Shown piece by piece: positions 1-8,109 of a DNA stretch of 64,000 nt; positions within the stretch are counted from its first letter, which is position 1, and each line of letters starts with the position of its first letter. The position numbers were made by a program, and so were the translations under genes. Source of the DNA: Aromatoleum bremense (GTDB lineage Bacteria > Pseudomonadota > Gammaproteobacteria > Burkholderiales > Rhodocyclaceae); NCBI RefSeq assembly GCF_017894365.1, contig NZ_CP059467.1:496001-560000 (forward strand). The letters are read 5' to 3'. The notes under the pieces are model-generated. The model had not been told where the DNA came from and did not search any database. It saw only the letters and a list, made by a program, of their open reading frames with translations.

Positions 1-440
1 TCGCCGGGCTCGGCATCTGCGTGAGCTGGATCGTGCTGATGTGGCGGCTGCCGCGCTCCTTCAATCGCGGCCCGGCAAGCTGGGCGATGGGCATGACGAC
101 GCTGTGGTGCCTCGCAGTCGTGCTGCTGATGCCGTGGTTCGACTACGACCGCAGCTACCGTCCGGTTGCGACGTCGCTGGCCATCGCGCTGGCGGGGGAA
201 AGGAGCGACTGCGTCGCGATGCTCGAGCTGTCGCCAAGCCAGCGCGCCTCGTTCCACTATTTCGCCGGCGTGCGACCCGAAAGGGTTTCCGGCAATGAAA
301 CGGTCTGCAGCTTTTTGCTGGTGTACGATAGCCGCAACCCTGCCGCGCTCCGGCCAGCCCAGGAATGGCAGCAGATCTGGGAGTATCGCCGTGGAGGTGG
401 CAAACAACTCGAAACATTCCGTCTTTATCGCCGTGACTGA
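1..440 (+). CDS. C-terminal part of ArnT/GT39-like membrane glycosyltransferase (partial)
   Basis: The reading frame is open from base 3 of the window to a TGA at 438-440, so the gene starts outside. The visible ~145 residues contain one clear membrane helix (WAMGMTTLWCLAVVLLMPWF) followed by a soluble tail with the motif FDYDRSYRPV. That helix-plus-tail layout is what I know from the C-terminus of dolichyl-phosphate-mannose/ArnT-type (GT39) transferases of betaproteobacteria, which move a lipid-linked sugar onto an envelope acceptor at the periplasmic face. The catalytic N-terminal half is not visible, so the family call rests on the tail only. Its stop overlaps the GTG start of pgi by a few bases. 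Confidence 0.5.
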   Translation, partial: AGLGICVSWIVLMWRLPRSFNRGPASWAMGMTTLWCLAVVLLMPWFDYDRSYRPVATSLAIALAGERSDCVAMLELSPSQRASFHYFAGVRPERVSGNETVCSFLLVYDSRNPAALRPAQEWQQIWEYRRGGGKQLETFRLYRRD

Positions 441-2070
441 ACCTTTTACCCCTCCGCACCGGCTGTCCGCCTGGAGCACGCTCGAAAACCACGCTGCCCG
501 GTTGCGCACCATGCGCATCGCGGAACTGTTCGAGCATGACGCCGCGCGCTTCGCGACCTTGTCCTTCGGCCACCGCGGCCTGCTGCTCGACCTGTCGAAG
601 CAATCGATCGACGCGCCGGCACTCGCTGCGCTCATTGATCTCGCTGGCCAGGCTCGCCTGCCGGACGGCATCGAAGCGCTTTTCGCCGGCGAGCATCTGA
701 ATTTCACCGAAGACCGCGCGGTACTGCACATGGCACTGCGCGGCGCCTGCGCAGCCCCGCCCGAAGACGCCGCGACCCTCGCGCAATCGCAACAGCGCAT
801 GCGTGCGTTCACCGTGGCGCTGCGCAGCGGAACGATGACCGGTGCGACAGGAAAACCGATCCGCCTGGTCATCAACCTCGGCATCGGCGGCTCCGACCTC
901 GGCCCCCGCATGGCGGCGCAGGCACTCGTACCGACCGGGTTGCGCGCGACACCGGAAGTCCGCTTTGTCGCGAACATCGATCGGCGCGAGCTCGACGAAG
1001 CGCTCGCCGACGCAGACCCGGCCAGCACGTTGTTCGTCGTCTCCTCGAAAAGCTTTGCGACCGCCGAAACCCTGGCCAATGCGCAGGCAGCCCGAGCGTG
1101 GCTGCAGGCAGGCCTGGGAGCCGGGTGCGATCCGGCGCTGCATTTCACTGCAGTCAGCAATGCGACCGACGCTGCGGCCGCATTCGGAATTCCCGCGGAA
1201 CGCGTCTTCCCGCTGCCCGAATGGGTCGGAGGACGCTATTCCGTGTGGTCGACGATCGGGCTGCCACTGATGATCGCGATCGGCGCGAGCGAGTTCGACG
1301 CATTCCTGGCCGGCGCCCGGGCGATGGACGAACACTTCCGCACCGCGCCGCCGGACGAAAATCTTCCGGTCCTGATGGGCCTGGCAGGCCTGTGGAATAC
1401 CGATTTCCTCGGCATCGAAAGTCTCGCGCTGCTGCCCTATGCGCACGGCCTGCGCAGTTTCGCCGCGTGGCTGCAGCAGCTCGAAATGGAAAGCAACGGC
1501 AAGCGTTGCCTGCGCGACGGCTCCGGGAGCGTCATCCACACTTCGCCGATCGTGTGGGGCGGCGTCGGCACCGTCGGCCAGCATGCATTCCACCAGCTGT
1601 TTTACCAGGGCACGCGCCGCGTCGCACTCGATTTCATCGTCCCGGTCGCGGCGGCTGACGACGTCTCCCAGCGCTCCCTGGTCGAGAACGCGTTCGCGCA
1701 ATCGGCCGCGCTGATGAGCGGACGCGACCTCGACACGGCGTTCGCCAGCCTGCGCGCGAAAGGACTTGCGGAAAGCGAAGCGGCAGTGCTCGCGCCGCAT
1801 CTGGTCTGCCCGGGCAACCAGCCGAGCACGACGGTGCTGCTGCCCGCGCTCGACGCGTTCTCGCTCGGCCAGCTGATGGCCCTGTACGAGCACAAGGTGT
1901 TCGTGCAAGGCTGGATCTGGGGAATCAACAGTTTCGACCAGTACGGCGTCGAGCTGGGCAAGGAGATGGCGCGCAGTCTTTCAGCAGGGTCGGGCGAGAA
2001 TCACGATGCGTCCACTGCAGGCCTGATGGCGGCAGCCGAGGCGATGCGGCGCACTCCCGACCGCAGCTGA
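433..2070 (+). CDS. pgi: Glucose-6-phosphate isomerase
   Basis: Interconverts glucose 6-phosphate and fructose 6-phosphate in the cytoplasm. The 545 residues match the family length (E. coli about 549). Visible signatures are the sugar-phosphate loop GIGGSDLGP, SKSFATAETL, the PGI signature GGRYSVWSTIGL, QQLEMESNGK, GQHAFHQLFYQGT and the C-terminal FDQYGVELGKEMA. The GTG at 433 is chosen because the residues after it (SAWSTLENHAARLRTMRIAELF) align with the usual PGI N-terminus; the ATG at 511 would remove that part. The start overlaps the upstream stop, so the two genes are probably co-transcribed. No clear Shine-Dalgarno sequence is seen. Confidence 0.95.
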   Translation: MTEPFTPPHRLSAWSTLENHAARLRTMRIAELFEHDAARFATLSFGHRGLLLDLSKQSIDAPALAALIDLAGQARLPDGIEALFAGEHLNFTEDRAVLHMALRGACAAPPEDAATLAQSQQRMRAFTVALRSGTMTGATGKPIRLVINLGIGGSDLGPRMAAQALVPTGLRATPEVRFVANIDRRELDEALADADPASTLFVVSSKSFATAETLANAQAARAWLQAGLGAGCDPALHFTAVSNATDAAAAFGIPAERVFPLPEWVGGRYSVWSTIGLPLMIAIGASEFDAFLAGARAMDEHFRTAPPDENLPVLMGLAGLWNTDFLGIESLALLPYAHGLRSFAAWLQQLEMESNGKRCLRDGSGSVIHTSPIVWGGVGTVGQHAFHQLFYQGTRRVALDFIVPVAAADDVSQRSLVENAFAQSAALMSGRDLDTAFASLRAKGLAESEAAVLAPHLVCPGNQPSTTVLLPALDAFSLGQLMALYEHKVFVQGWIWGINSFDQYGVELGKEMARSLSAGSGENHDASTAGLMAAAEAMRRTPDRS

Positions 2071-2089
2071 TCGCCGCCCTGGCCGACAA

Positions 2090-2641
2090 TCACGGCACGA
2101 GGCGCAGGAAATTGTCCCGGTAGTGGCGCAGTTCGGCGATCGACTCGCGAATGTCGGCGAGCGCTTCGTGCTTGCCCTTTTTCTCGACCCCCTTGTACAC
2201 CTCGGGCCGCCAGCGTTTGGCGAGTTCCTTCAGTGTCGACACGTCGAGGTTGCGATAGTGGAACCAGGCTTCGAGGTGCGGCATGTAGCGTGCCATGAAG
2301 CGGCGGTCCTGGCATATCGAGTTGCCGCACATCGGCGACGTGTGCGCCGGCACGTGTTGCTGCAGGAACGCGAGCATCTGCGCCTCCGCGTCGGCTTCAC
2401 CGATCAGCGACGCCTTGACGCGATCGGTCAGACCCGATTTGCCGTGCGTGTTCCGGTTCCACTCGTCCATTGCGTCAAGCACGCTGTCGGGCTGGTGCAC
2501 GGCGATCACCGGCGCTTCGGCGACGGTGTTGAGCTGGGAGTCGGTGATCACGATCGCGATCTCGATGATGCGGTCGGAATCGGGCTGGAGGCCGGTCATC
2601 TCCATGTCCAGCCAGATGAGGTGGTTCTGATCCTGTGCCAT
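2090..2641 (-). CDS. orn: Oligoribonuclease
   Basis: A 3'-5' exoribonuclease that degrades 2-5 nt RNAs and pGpG, completing mRNA and c-di-GMP turnover. The 183-residue protein has the DEDDh exonuclease motifs: the first Asp/Glu pair in [10 protein letters not shown] near the N-terminus, an internal [17 protein letters not shown] block, and the third motif near the C-terminus ([18 protein letters not shown]). Length and motif order are typical. It converges with pgi (19-bp gap) and is divergent from the M48 protease gene, with which it shares a 75-bp promoter gap. Confidence 0.95.
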   Translation of the reverse strand: MAQDQNHLIWLDMEMTGLQPDSDRIIEIAIVITDSQLNTVAEAPVIAVHQPDSVLDAMDEWNRNTHGKSGLTDRVKASLIGEADAEAQMLAFLQQHVPAHTSPMCGNSICQDRRFMARYMPHLEAWFHYRNLDVSTLKELAKRWRPEVYKGVEKKGKHEALADIRESIAELRHYRDNFLRLVP

Positions 2642-2716
2642 AATCCTTCAGCCCGCTTTAACAAAGCGCAGATTGTGGCATAAATCCCCGCCCCGCCGCC
2701 TTCCACCCCCTCCTGC

Positions 2717-3973
2717 ATGGCACCCGACACTTTCTCGAACCTGTTCGTTGCCGCACTTCTCGCCACCCTGTTCATCAAGGTCGCGCTGATGGTGCGCCAG
2801 AGGCATCACGTGCGGGGGCGGCGGGAACAGGTGCCCGCGCCGTTCGCGGACTCGATCGGTCTCGAATCGCATCGCAAGGCTGCCGATTACACCTGCGCAC
2901 GGATGGCGCTGGGCGTCGTCGACGCCACGGTCGGGGCGGCTTTCGTGCTGGCACTGACGCTCGGCGGGGGCCTGCAGGCGATGCACCGCGTCCTTGCGGG
3001 ATGGTTCGACCCTGACGGGCTCGCCCATGGCATTGCGCTGCTCGCCGCGCTCGGCGTCCTCGGCTGGCTCATCGAATTGCCGTTCGCGCTATACCGCACT
3101 TTCGTCATCGAAAAACGCTTCGGTTTCAACAGGATGACTCCGGCGTTGTACGTCGCCGACGTCGCGCGCGAAGCGCTCCTTGCCGCGCTCATCGGCCTGC
3201 CGGTGCTCGCCGCGGTGCTGTGGCTGATGGGCGCGATGGGCGAGCACTGGTGGCTGTGGGTGTGGCTGTTCTGGTTCGCATTCAACCTGCTCGGACTGTT
3301 CGTCTGGCCGACGTTCATCGCCCCGCTGTTCAACAAGTTCACCCCGCTCGCCGACGAGGCGCTGCGAAAGCGCGTCGAAAACCTTCTGGCGCGCTGCGGT
3401 TTCCGCTCGCGCGGACTGTTCGTCATGGACGGTTCGCGCCGTTCGGCGCACGGCAACGCCTACTTCACGGGTTTCGGTGCGGCCAAGCGCATCGTGTTCT
3501 TCGATACGCTGCTCGACAAGCTCAGCCCCGCCGAGGTCGAGGCCGTTCTCGCGCACGAACTCGGGCACTTCCATCACCGGCACATCTGGAAGCGGCTCGC
3601 GGTGGTCGCCGCCACGAGCCTCGCGCTGCTCTGGCTGCTCGCGTGGCTGATGGGACAGTCGTGGTTCTTCGCCGGACTCGGCATCGAAGACGGAGCCGGC
3701 GGCACCGCCGTCGCCCTGGCGCTGTTCGCGCTTGTCCTGCCGGTGTTCGCGTTTCCGCTCGGACCGCTGATGAGCCACTGGTCGCGGGTGCACGAGTTTC
3801 AGGCCGACGCGTACGCGGCCCGCCAAGCGAGCGCAGCCGATCTCGCCGCGGCGCTGGTCAAGCTGTATCGCGACAACGCGTCGACGCTGACGCCCGACCC
3901 GCTCTATTCGCGCTTTTTCGATTCCCACCCGCCAGCTTCGCTGCGGGTTTCGCGCCTGCGCGCAGGCACGTGA
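2717..3973 (+). CDS. M48 family (Ste24/CAAX protease-like) membrane metallopeptidase
   Basis: A 418-residue integral membrane zinc protease. The catalytic HELGH lies in VLAHELGHFHHRH (about residue 277), with a downstream Glu in the VHEFQADAYA region as the third zinc ligand. There are several hydrophobic helices before and after it, and an N-terminal part resembling the CAAX-protease-1 N-terminal domain. Bacterial members of this Ste24-like branch are not prenyl-protein processors; membrane protein quality control is an inference. The gene is followed after 3 bp by rsgA and is likely in one transcript with it. Confidence 0.85.
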   Translation: MAPDTFSNLFVAALLATLFIKVALMVRQRHHVRGRREQVPAPFADSIGLESHRKAADYTCARMALGVVDATVGAAFVLALTLGGGLQAMHRVLAGWFDPDGLAHGIALLAALGVLGWLIELPFALYRTFVIEKRFGFNRMTPALYVADVAREALLAALIGLPVLAAVLWLMGAMGEHWWLWVWLFWFAFNLLGLFVWPTFIAPLFNKFTPLADEALRKRVENLLARCGFRSRGLFVMDGSRRSAHGNAYFTGFGAAKRIVFFDTLLDKLSPAEVEAVLAHELGHFHHRHIWKRLAVVAATSLALLWLLAWLMGQSWFFAGLGIEDGAGGTAVALALFALVLPVFAFPLGPLMSHWSRVHEFQADAYAARQASAADLAAALVKLYRDNASTLTPDPLYSRFFDSHPPASLRVSRLRAGT

Positions 3974-3976
3974 CGC

Positions 3977-4939
3977 TTGGGAAACCAATTGACCGCCTCC
4001 CCATCGCCCGACAGCGGCGCAAGCCTGAACGGCGTCATCACCGCCGCGTTCGGCCGTCACTATGAAGTCGATCTCGCCCGACATCACGCTGCAAGCGGCT
4101 CCGATCCGGCCCAGCCGCGGCTGAAGTGCTATCCGCGCGGCAAGAAAAGCGTCTTTGCGTGCGGCGACGAAGTCGAGGTCAGCCCTACCGGCAGCGGACA
4201 GGGCGTCATCAACCGATTGCACCCGCGCCGTAACCTGCTGTGGCGGTCGGATGCGTTCCGCGAAAAGCTCATCGCCGCGAACCTCACGCAGGTCGTGGTC
4301 GTCGTCGCGACCGAACCGGGTTTCTCCGACCTGTTGATCTCGCGCTGCATCGCTGCTGCGCAAAGCCAGCAGCTCGGCACCCTGATCGTGCTGAACAAGG
4401 CCGATCTGCGTGATCAGTTGCCGGCCGCCCGGCGAATCCTCGCGCCGTTCGAGAAACTGGACTACCGCATCGTCGAACTCAGCGCACGCGAAGGCGCCGG
4501 AGCGCTGCGCCCTTTTCTCGCAGGCCAGCGGAGCATCCTGGTCGGCCAGTCGGGCATGGGCAAATCGACCCTGACGAACGCCCTGATCCCCGGGGCGCAG
4601 GCGGCGACGCGCGAGATTTCGGAAGCGCTGAACAGCGGCAAGCACACGACAACGTTCGCGCGCCTTTACGGGCTCGACGGTGGCTGGCTGATCGACAGCC
4701 CCGGCCTGCAAGCCTTCGGCCTCGCGCACCTGACTGCCGACGAACTGGCGGCAAGCTTCGTCGAGTTCGCGCCGCACCTCGGAAAATGCCGCTTCCGCGA
4801 CTGCCTGCACGAGTCCGAACCGGGATGCGCGCTGCGGGCGGCGATTGCAGCGGACGCGATCGATGCGCGACGCTTCGAGCATTTCCGCGTCATTCGCGAA
4901 GAGATCACCCACGCAAAACGGCAAACGCAGGGCTGGTGA
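3977..4939 (+). CDS. rsgA: Small ribosomal subunit biogenesis GTPase RsgA
   Basis: A circularly permuted GTPase that assists late 30S subunit maturation. The 320-residue protein shows an N-terminal OB-fold region, then the permuted G motifs: G4 NKAD (about residue 140) precedes G1 GQSGMGKSTL (about 191) and G3 DSPG (about 240). A C-terminal zinc motif with C-x(4)-C-x-H and a further Cys (CRFRDCLHESEPGC) completes it. The start is TTG at 3977, three bases after the upstream stop; no in-frame ATG lies nearby. In many betaproteobacteria rsgA also follows a Ste24-type protease and orn. Confidence 0.93.
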   Translation: MGNQLTASPSPDSGASLNGVITAAFGRHYEVDLARHHAASGSDPAQPRLKCYPRGKKSVFACGDEVEVSPTGSGQGVINRLHPRRNLLWRSDAFREKLIAANLTQVVVVVATEPGFSDLLISRCIAAAQSQQLGTLIVLNKADLRDQLPAARRILAPFEKLDYRIVELSAREGAGALRPFLAGQRSILVGQSGMGKSTLTNALIPGAQAATREISEALNSGKHTTTFARLYGLDGGWLIDSPGLQAFGLAHLTADELAASFVEFAPHLGKCRFRDCLHESEPGCALRAAIAADAIDARRFEHFRVIREEITHAKRQTQGW

Positions 4940-4978
4940 TTCGTTCCACCACCCTCCGGGCCGGGCGGAATTACTGGC

Positions 4979-5008
4979 AAAAAAAACCCCGCCGCAGCGG
5001 GGTTTTTT
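4979..5008. terminator. Bidirectional intrinsic terminator
   Basis: A GC stem (ACCCCGC / GCGGGGT, CGCA loop) is flanked by an A-run on the left and a T-run on the right. It therefore works for rsgA on the plus strand and for the convergent thiolase gene on the minus strand. Confidence 0.9.
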
Positions 5009-5029
5009 CGTACCGGTCGCGAGACGCGG

Positions 5030-6211
5030 TCAAACGCGTTCCCAGATCGTCGTGATGCCCTGGCCGCCGCCGATGCACATCGTCGCCATGCCGTAGCGGC
5101 CATTGACGCGGATCAGCTCGTGCAGCAGCTTGGTGATGATCACCCCGCCGGTCGCACCGACCGGATGGCCGAGCGCGATCGCGCCGCCGTTCGGGTTCGT
5201 CTTCTTCGGGTCGAGGTCGAGGCCCCGATTGACAGCGATCGACTGAGCGGCAAACGCTTCGTTCGATTCGATGACGTCGATCTTGTCCAGCGTCAGCCCG
5301 GCGCGCTGCAGCGCGAGCTTCGAAGCGGGGATCGGGCCTTCGCCCATCAGGTCGTTCGGCACGCCGGCGATCGCGTAAGCGACCAGGCGTGCGATCGGCT
5401 TGTGCCCTGCGGCCGCAGCCTTGCCCGCCTCGGCCAGGACCAGGAAGCTCGCCGCGTCGTTGATGCCCGAAGCGTTGCCGGCAGTCACCGAACCGTCCTT
5501 CTTGAAGGCCGGCTTCATCTTCCCCAGCGCTTCCATCGTCGTCATGCGCGGATGCTCGTCGGTGTCGAAGACGACCGGTCCTTTGCGCGTCTCGAACGTG
5601 ATGGGCACGATCTGGCTCTTGAAACGGCCATCGGCGATCGCCGCCGCCGCACGGTTCTGCGACTCCAGCGCGAATGCGTCCTGCTCCTCGCGGCTGATGT
5701 TCCACTTCGTCGTCAGGTTTTCTGCGGTCACACCCATGTGTCCGACCCCGAACGGATCGGTCAGGACTGCAACCATCGCGTCGATCGCCTTGGTGTCTCC
5801 CATGCGAGCGCCGCTGCGCAGCGCCGGCAGCAGGTACGCGCCGCGCGACATCACTTCGACGCCGCCGCCGATCGCGAAATCCGCGTCGCCGAGCATGATG
5901 GCCTGCGCCGAATTGACGATTGCCTGCTGCGCCGATCCGCACAGGCGGTTGACCGCGAAGGCGACCGAATCCATCGACATGCCGCCCTGCACCGTCGCCA
6001 GGCGCGCGACGTAAGGGTAGCGCGACTCGGTCGGGATGCAGTTGCCGACCGCGGCGAAGCTGATCTGCTTCGCGTCCACCCCGGAGCGGGCAATCGCTTC
6101 CTTGACGACCACAGCGCCGAGTTCAGCCGGTTCCATGTCCTTCAGCGAACCGCCGAAACCGCCGACCGCCGAACGTACCGCACTCAAAACCACTACTTCA
6201 CGATTCGCCAT
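5030..6211 (-). CDS. Acetyl-CoA C-acyltransferase (thiolase)
   Basis: Condenses or cleaves (3-keto)acyl-CoA in the cytoplasm. At 393 residues it has the normal length of biosynthetic and degradative thiolases. The nucleophilic Cys is in NRLCGSAQQA (about residue 90), the catalytic His in GGAIALGHPVGATG, and the second catalytic Cys in CIGGGQG near the end. A GGAG ribosome-binding site precedes the ATG. The closest types are BktB/PhaA-like enzymes of PHA synthesis or beta-oxidation; motifs alone cannot separate these. A PHA synthase is encoded elsewhere in the window (40313-42073), which makes a PHA role possible. Confidence 0.9.
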   Translation of the reverse strand: MANREVVVLSAVRSAVGGFGGSLKDMEPAELGAVVVKEAIARSGVDAKQISFAAVGNCIPTESRYPYVARLATVQGGMSMDSVAFAVNRLCGSAQQAIVNSAQAIMLGDADFAIGGGVEVMSRGAYLLPALRSGARMGDTKAIDAMVAVLTDPFGVGHMGVTAENLTTKWNISREEQDAFALESQNRAAAAIADGRFKSQIVPITFETRKGPVVFDTDEHPRMTTMEALGKMKPAFKKDGSVTAGNASGINDAASFLVLAEAGKAAAAGHKPIARLVAYAIAGVPNDLMGEGPIPASKLALQRAGLTLDKIDVIESNEAFAAQSIAVNRGLDLDPKKTNPNGGAIALGHPVGATGGVIITKLLHELIRVNGRYGMATMCIGGGQGITTIWERV

Positions 6212-6233
6212 CTCAGTGCTCCCTCCTCAAAAA

Positions 6234-7160
6234 TCAACGACCAACCCAACCGGCTATCACAACCAAAGCGAGCATTAACAGGCAAAGCACCAGCGCTCGC
6301 CATACCAGGCCCACGGTACTCTGCATGTATTCGGCATCGGCTTCCGCGCCGACGCCCATTTCCGGCCGCTCGACGATCTCGCCGGATTCGTGGACGGGCA
6401 TTCCCAGACGCACTCCCAGCGCTCCCGCACCGGCGGCAATCAGTATACCGGACGCCCTTTCGCCCCAGAGCATCGCCTGGGTGCGCCAGCAGAACAGCGC
6501 GTCCTCGAAGTCGCCGACGACCGAAAACGACGCTGCGGTCAGGCGGGCCGGCACCCAGTCAATGACCGCGAACGCTTTTCTCGCGAAGCGGCCGAACTCG
6601 CCGAATTCGGCATCACGGCGCTGCCCCCATTCCTCACCGAGGAAGCGCGCCAGGCGATACAAAATCGCGCCTGTCGGCCCGGGCATGACGATGAACCAGA
6701 ACACCACACCGAACACGTTGCGGTGCGCCGCGACGAGCGCTTTCTCGATCGCGAGCCGCGCCACCTCGCTCGAACTCGCCTCGCAATACTGTCCGCCGCG
6801 CCATTCGCCGAGGAGCGTGCGGGCGCGGGCAAGTTCGTCCATGCGCAGCGCGAGGTGGATGTCGGTGAAGTAATGGCTCTCCTGGCGAAAACCCATCGTC
6901 AGATACAGCACGCCGATATTGAACGCGAACGCGAGCGCCGGGTGAATCAGCCACAGCAGGACGAAGACCAGCACGCCTCCCAAAACCCCGAGAAGCATCA
7001 GCAACCACCATGCGATCGTTCCGTTGCGCGCCCGGCCGTCGTTGAAGCGGTCAACGAGTACGCGGGAAAACCGTCTGAGGGGATCCAGAACAACCTGCCG
7101 GACCGGCAGCGGGCGCAGCTGCTCGATGAGCAGCGCAACGATCAGCGAGAAAAGCGTCAT
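6234..7160 (-). CDS. CobD/CbiB- or AmpE-like membrane protein
   Basis: A 308-residue protein that starts MTLFSLIVALLIEQLRPLP and has helices at about residues 45-65 and 68-88, an internal hydrophobic stretch in the GVVFWFIVMPGPTGAILYRLARFL region, and a C-terminal helix. This layout matches the CobD/CbiB family protein of betaproteobacteria, related to AmpE. True CbiB catalyses adenosylcobinamide phosphate synthesis, but no cobalamin synthesis genes are nearby, so a regulatory or unknown role is as likely. It lies 22 bp upstream of the thiolase in the same direction. Confidence 0.7.
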   Translation of the reverse strand: MTLFSLIVALLIEQLRPLPVRQVVLDPLRRFSRVLVDRFNDGRARNGTIAWWLLMLLGVLGGVLVFVLLWLIHPALAFAFNIGVLYLTMGFRQESHYFTDIHLALRMDELARARTLLGEWRGGQYCEASSSEVARLAIEKALVAAHRNVFGVVFWFIVMPGPTGAILYRLARFLGEEWGQRRDAEFGEFGRFARKAFAVIDWVPARLTAASFSVVGDFEDALFCWRTQAMLWGERASGILIAAGAGALGVRLGMPVHESGEIVERPEMGVGAEADAEYMQSTVGLVWRALVLCLLMLALVVIAGWVGR

Positions 7161-7474
7161 TCAGGGGGGGTCGGGGTAAAAAAATCTGCAAACCATTTAT
7201 TTTTGGCCAAGATACCACAAGGCCCAGCCTATTGTGCACCACGGAATAAGCCGGGCACTGCGTCGCCGGCGCTCCAGCGGCGGTTTCCCGGCCTCCGATC
7301 CGGTTTGCGGAACGGCCCGCGATAGCGCTTTTTACCCATACGAAGCGGGTGACTTGCTGCACTGCGACCCGTCCAGGTCGCGGCCGGACGTGAAGTGCAT
7401 CGTGTCGATCGCCCCCAAAGGAAATCGAGTGTAATATTAGCATTCACTTTTATACGACAGCCAAGGAGATTCCG
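7161..7474. other. Intergenic region between divergent genes
   Basis: About 310 bp separating the CobD/AmpE-like gene from the DUF3365 gene. AT-rich patches are seen near 7177-7210 and at 7428-7455 (TAATATTAGC), the latter a plausible -10 area for the plus-strand gene. Short ORFs here have no ribosome-binding site or recognisable content. No RNA gene was recognised. Confidence 0.4.
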
Positions 7475-8071
7475 ATGAAGCTCATGCCCGCCCTCAAGTG
7501 CCTCCCCACCCCCGTGGCCGTCGCGCTCGGCTGTGCCTGCCTGTCGTTTTCCGCGCTCGCCGCCGACGACGCGATGCTCGTGGAAGCGCGCGCAGCGGCG
7601 TCCACACTACCGCCGAGGCTGCTGGCCGCGCTGAACGAGAAAATCGCCGAAGTGGGTCCCGAAGGGGCGATCCCGGTGTGCAAGGACATGGCGCCGGCCA
7701 TGGCGAAAGAAGTCGCGGCGAGCACCGGATGGCAGCTCAAGCGCGTGAGCCTGAAGCCGCGCAACGCGCAGCGCGCGACGCCGGACGCCTGGGAAAAAGC
7801 CGCGCTGGAAGAATTCGACCGGCGCGCCGCCGCAGGCGAGAACCCTGCCGGTCTCGAGAAAGGGGAAGTGGTCGAGGCTGCTGGCGGGCACGTCTATCGC
7901 TACGCGAAGGCCCTGCCGACCCAGGCGCTATGCCTGAGCTGCCACGGCCCGCGCGACCAGCTCAAGTCCGAAGTCAGGGCGGTTATCGACGAGCATTATC
8001 CCGACGACCGCGCCACCGGCTACAAGGAAGGCGAGATCCGGGGAGCAATCGTCGCGACGAAGCGTCTCTGA
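7475..8071 (+). CDS. Periplasmic DUF3365 (Tll0287-like) c-type haem protein
   Basis: A 198-residue exported protein with an AAGGAG ribosome-binding site at 7463-7468. The signal peptide is about residues 1-29 (ends SFSALAA). The single haem c motif CLSCH is at about residues 150-154, followed by GPRDQLKSEVRAVIDEHYPDDRATGYKEGEIRGA. This is the hallmark of the DUF3365 family, where the haem-bearing domain often serves as a redox or gas sensor or as a small electron carrier. Here it is a stand-alone soluble protein. It converges on the FtsH-like gene. Confidence 0.85.
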   Translation: MKLMPALKCLPTPVAVALGCACLSFSALAADDAMLVEARAAASTLPPRLLAALNEKIAEVGPEGAIPVCKDMAPAMAKEVAASTGWQLKRVSLKPRNAQRATPDAWEKAALEEFDRRAAAGENPAGLEKGEVVEAAGGHVYRYAKALPTQALCLSCHGPRDQLKSEVRAVIDEHYPDDRATGYKEGEIRGAIVATKRL

Positions 8072-8109
8072 CCCCCGCCGCGACCCAACGCCAGCCCCGG
8101 GGCCATCCT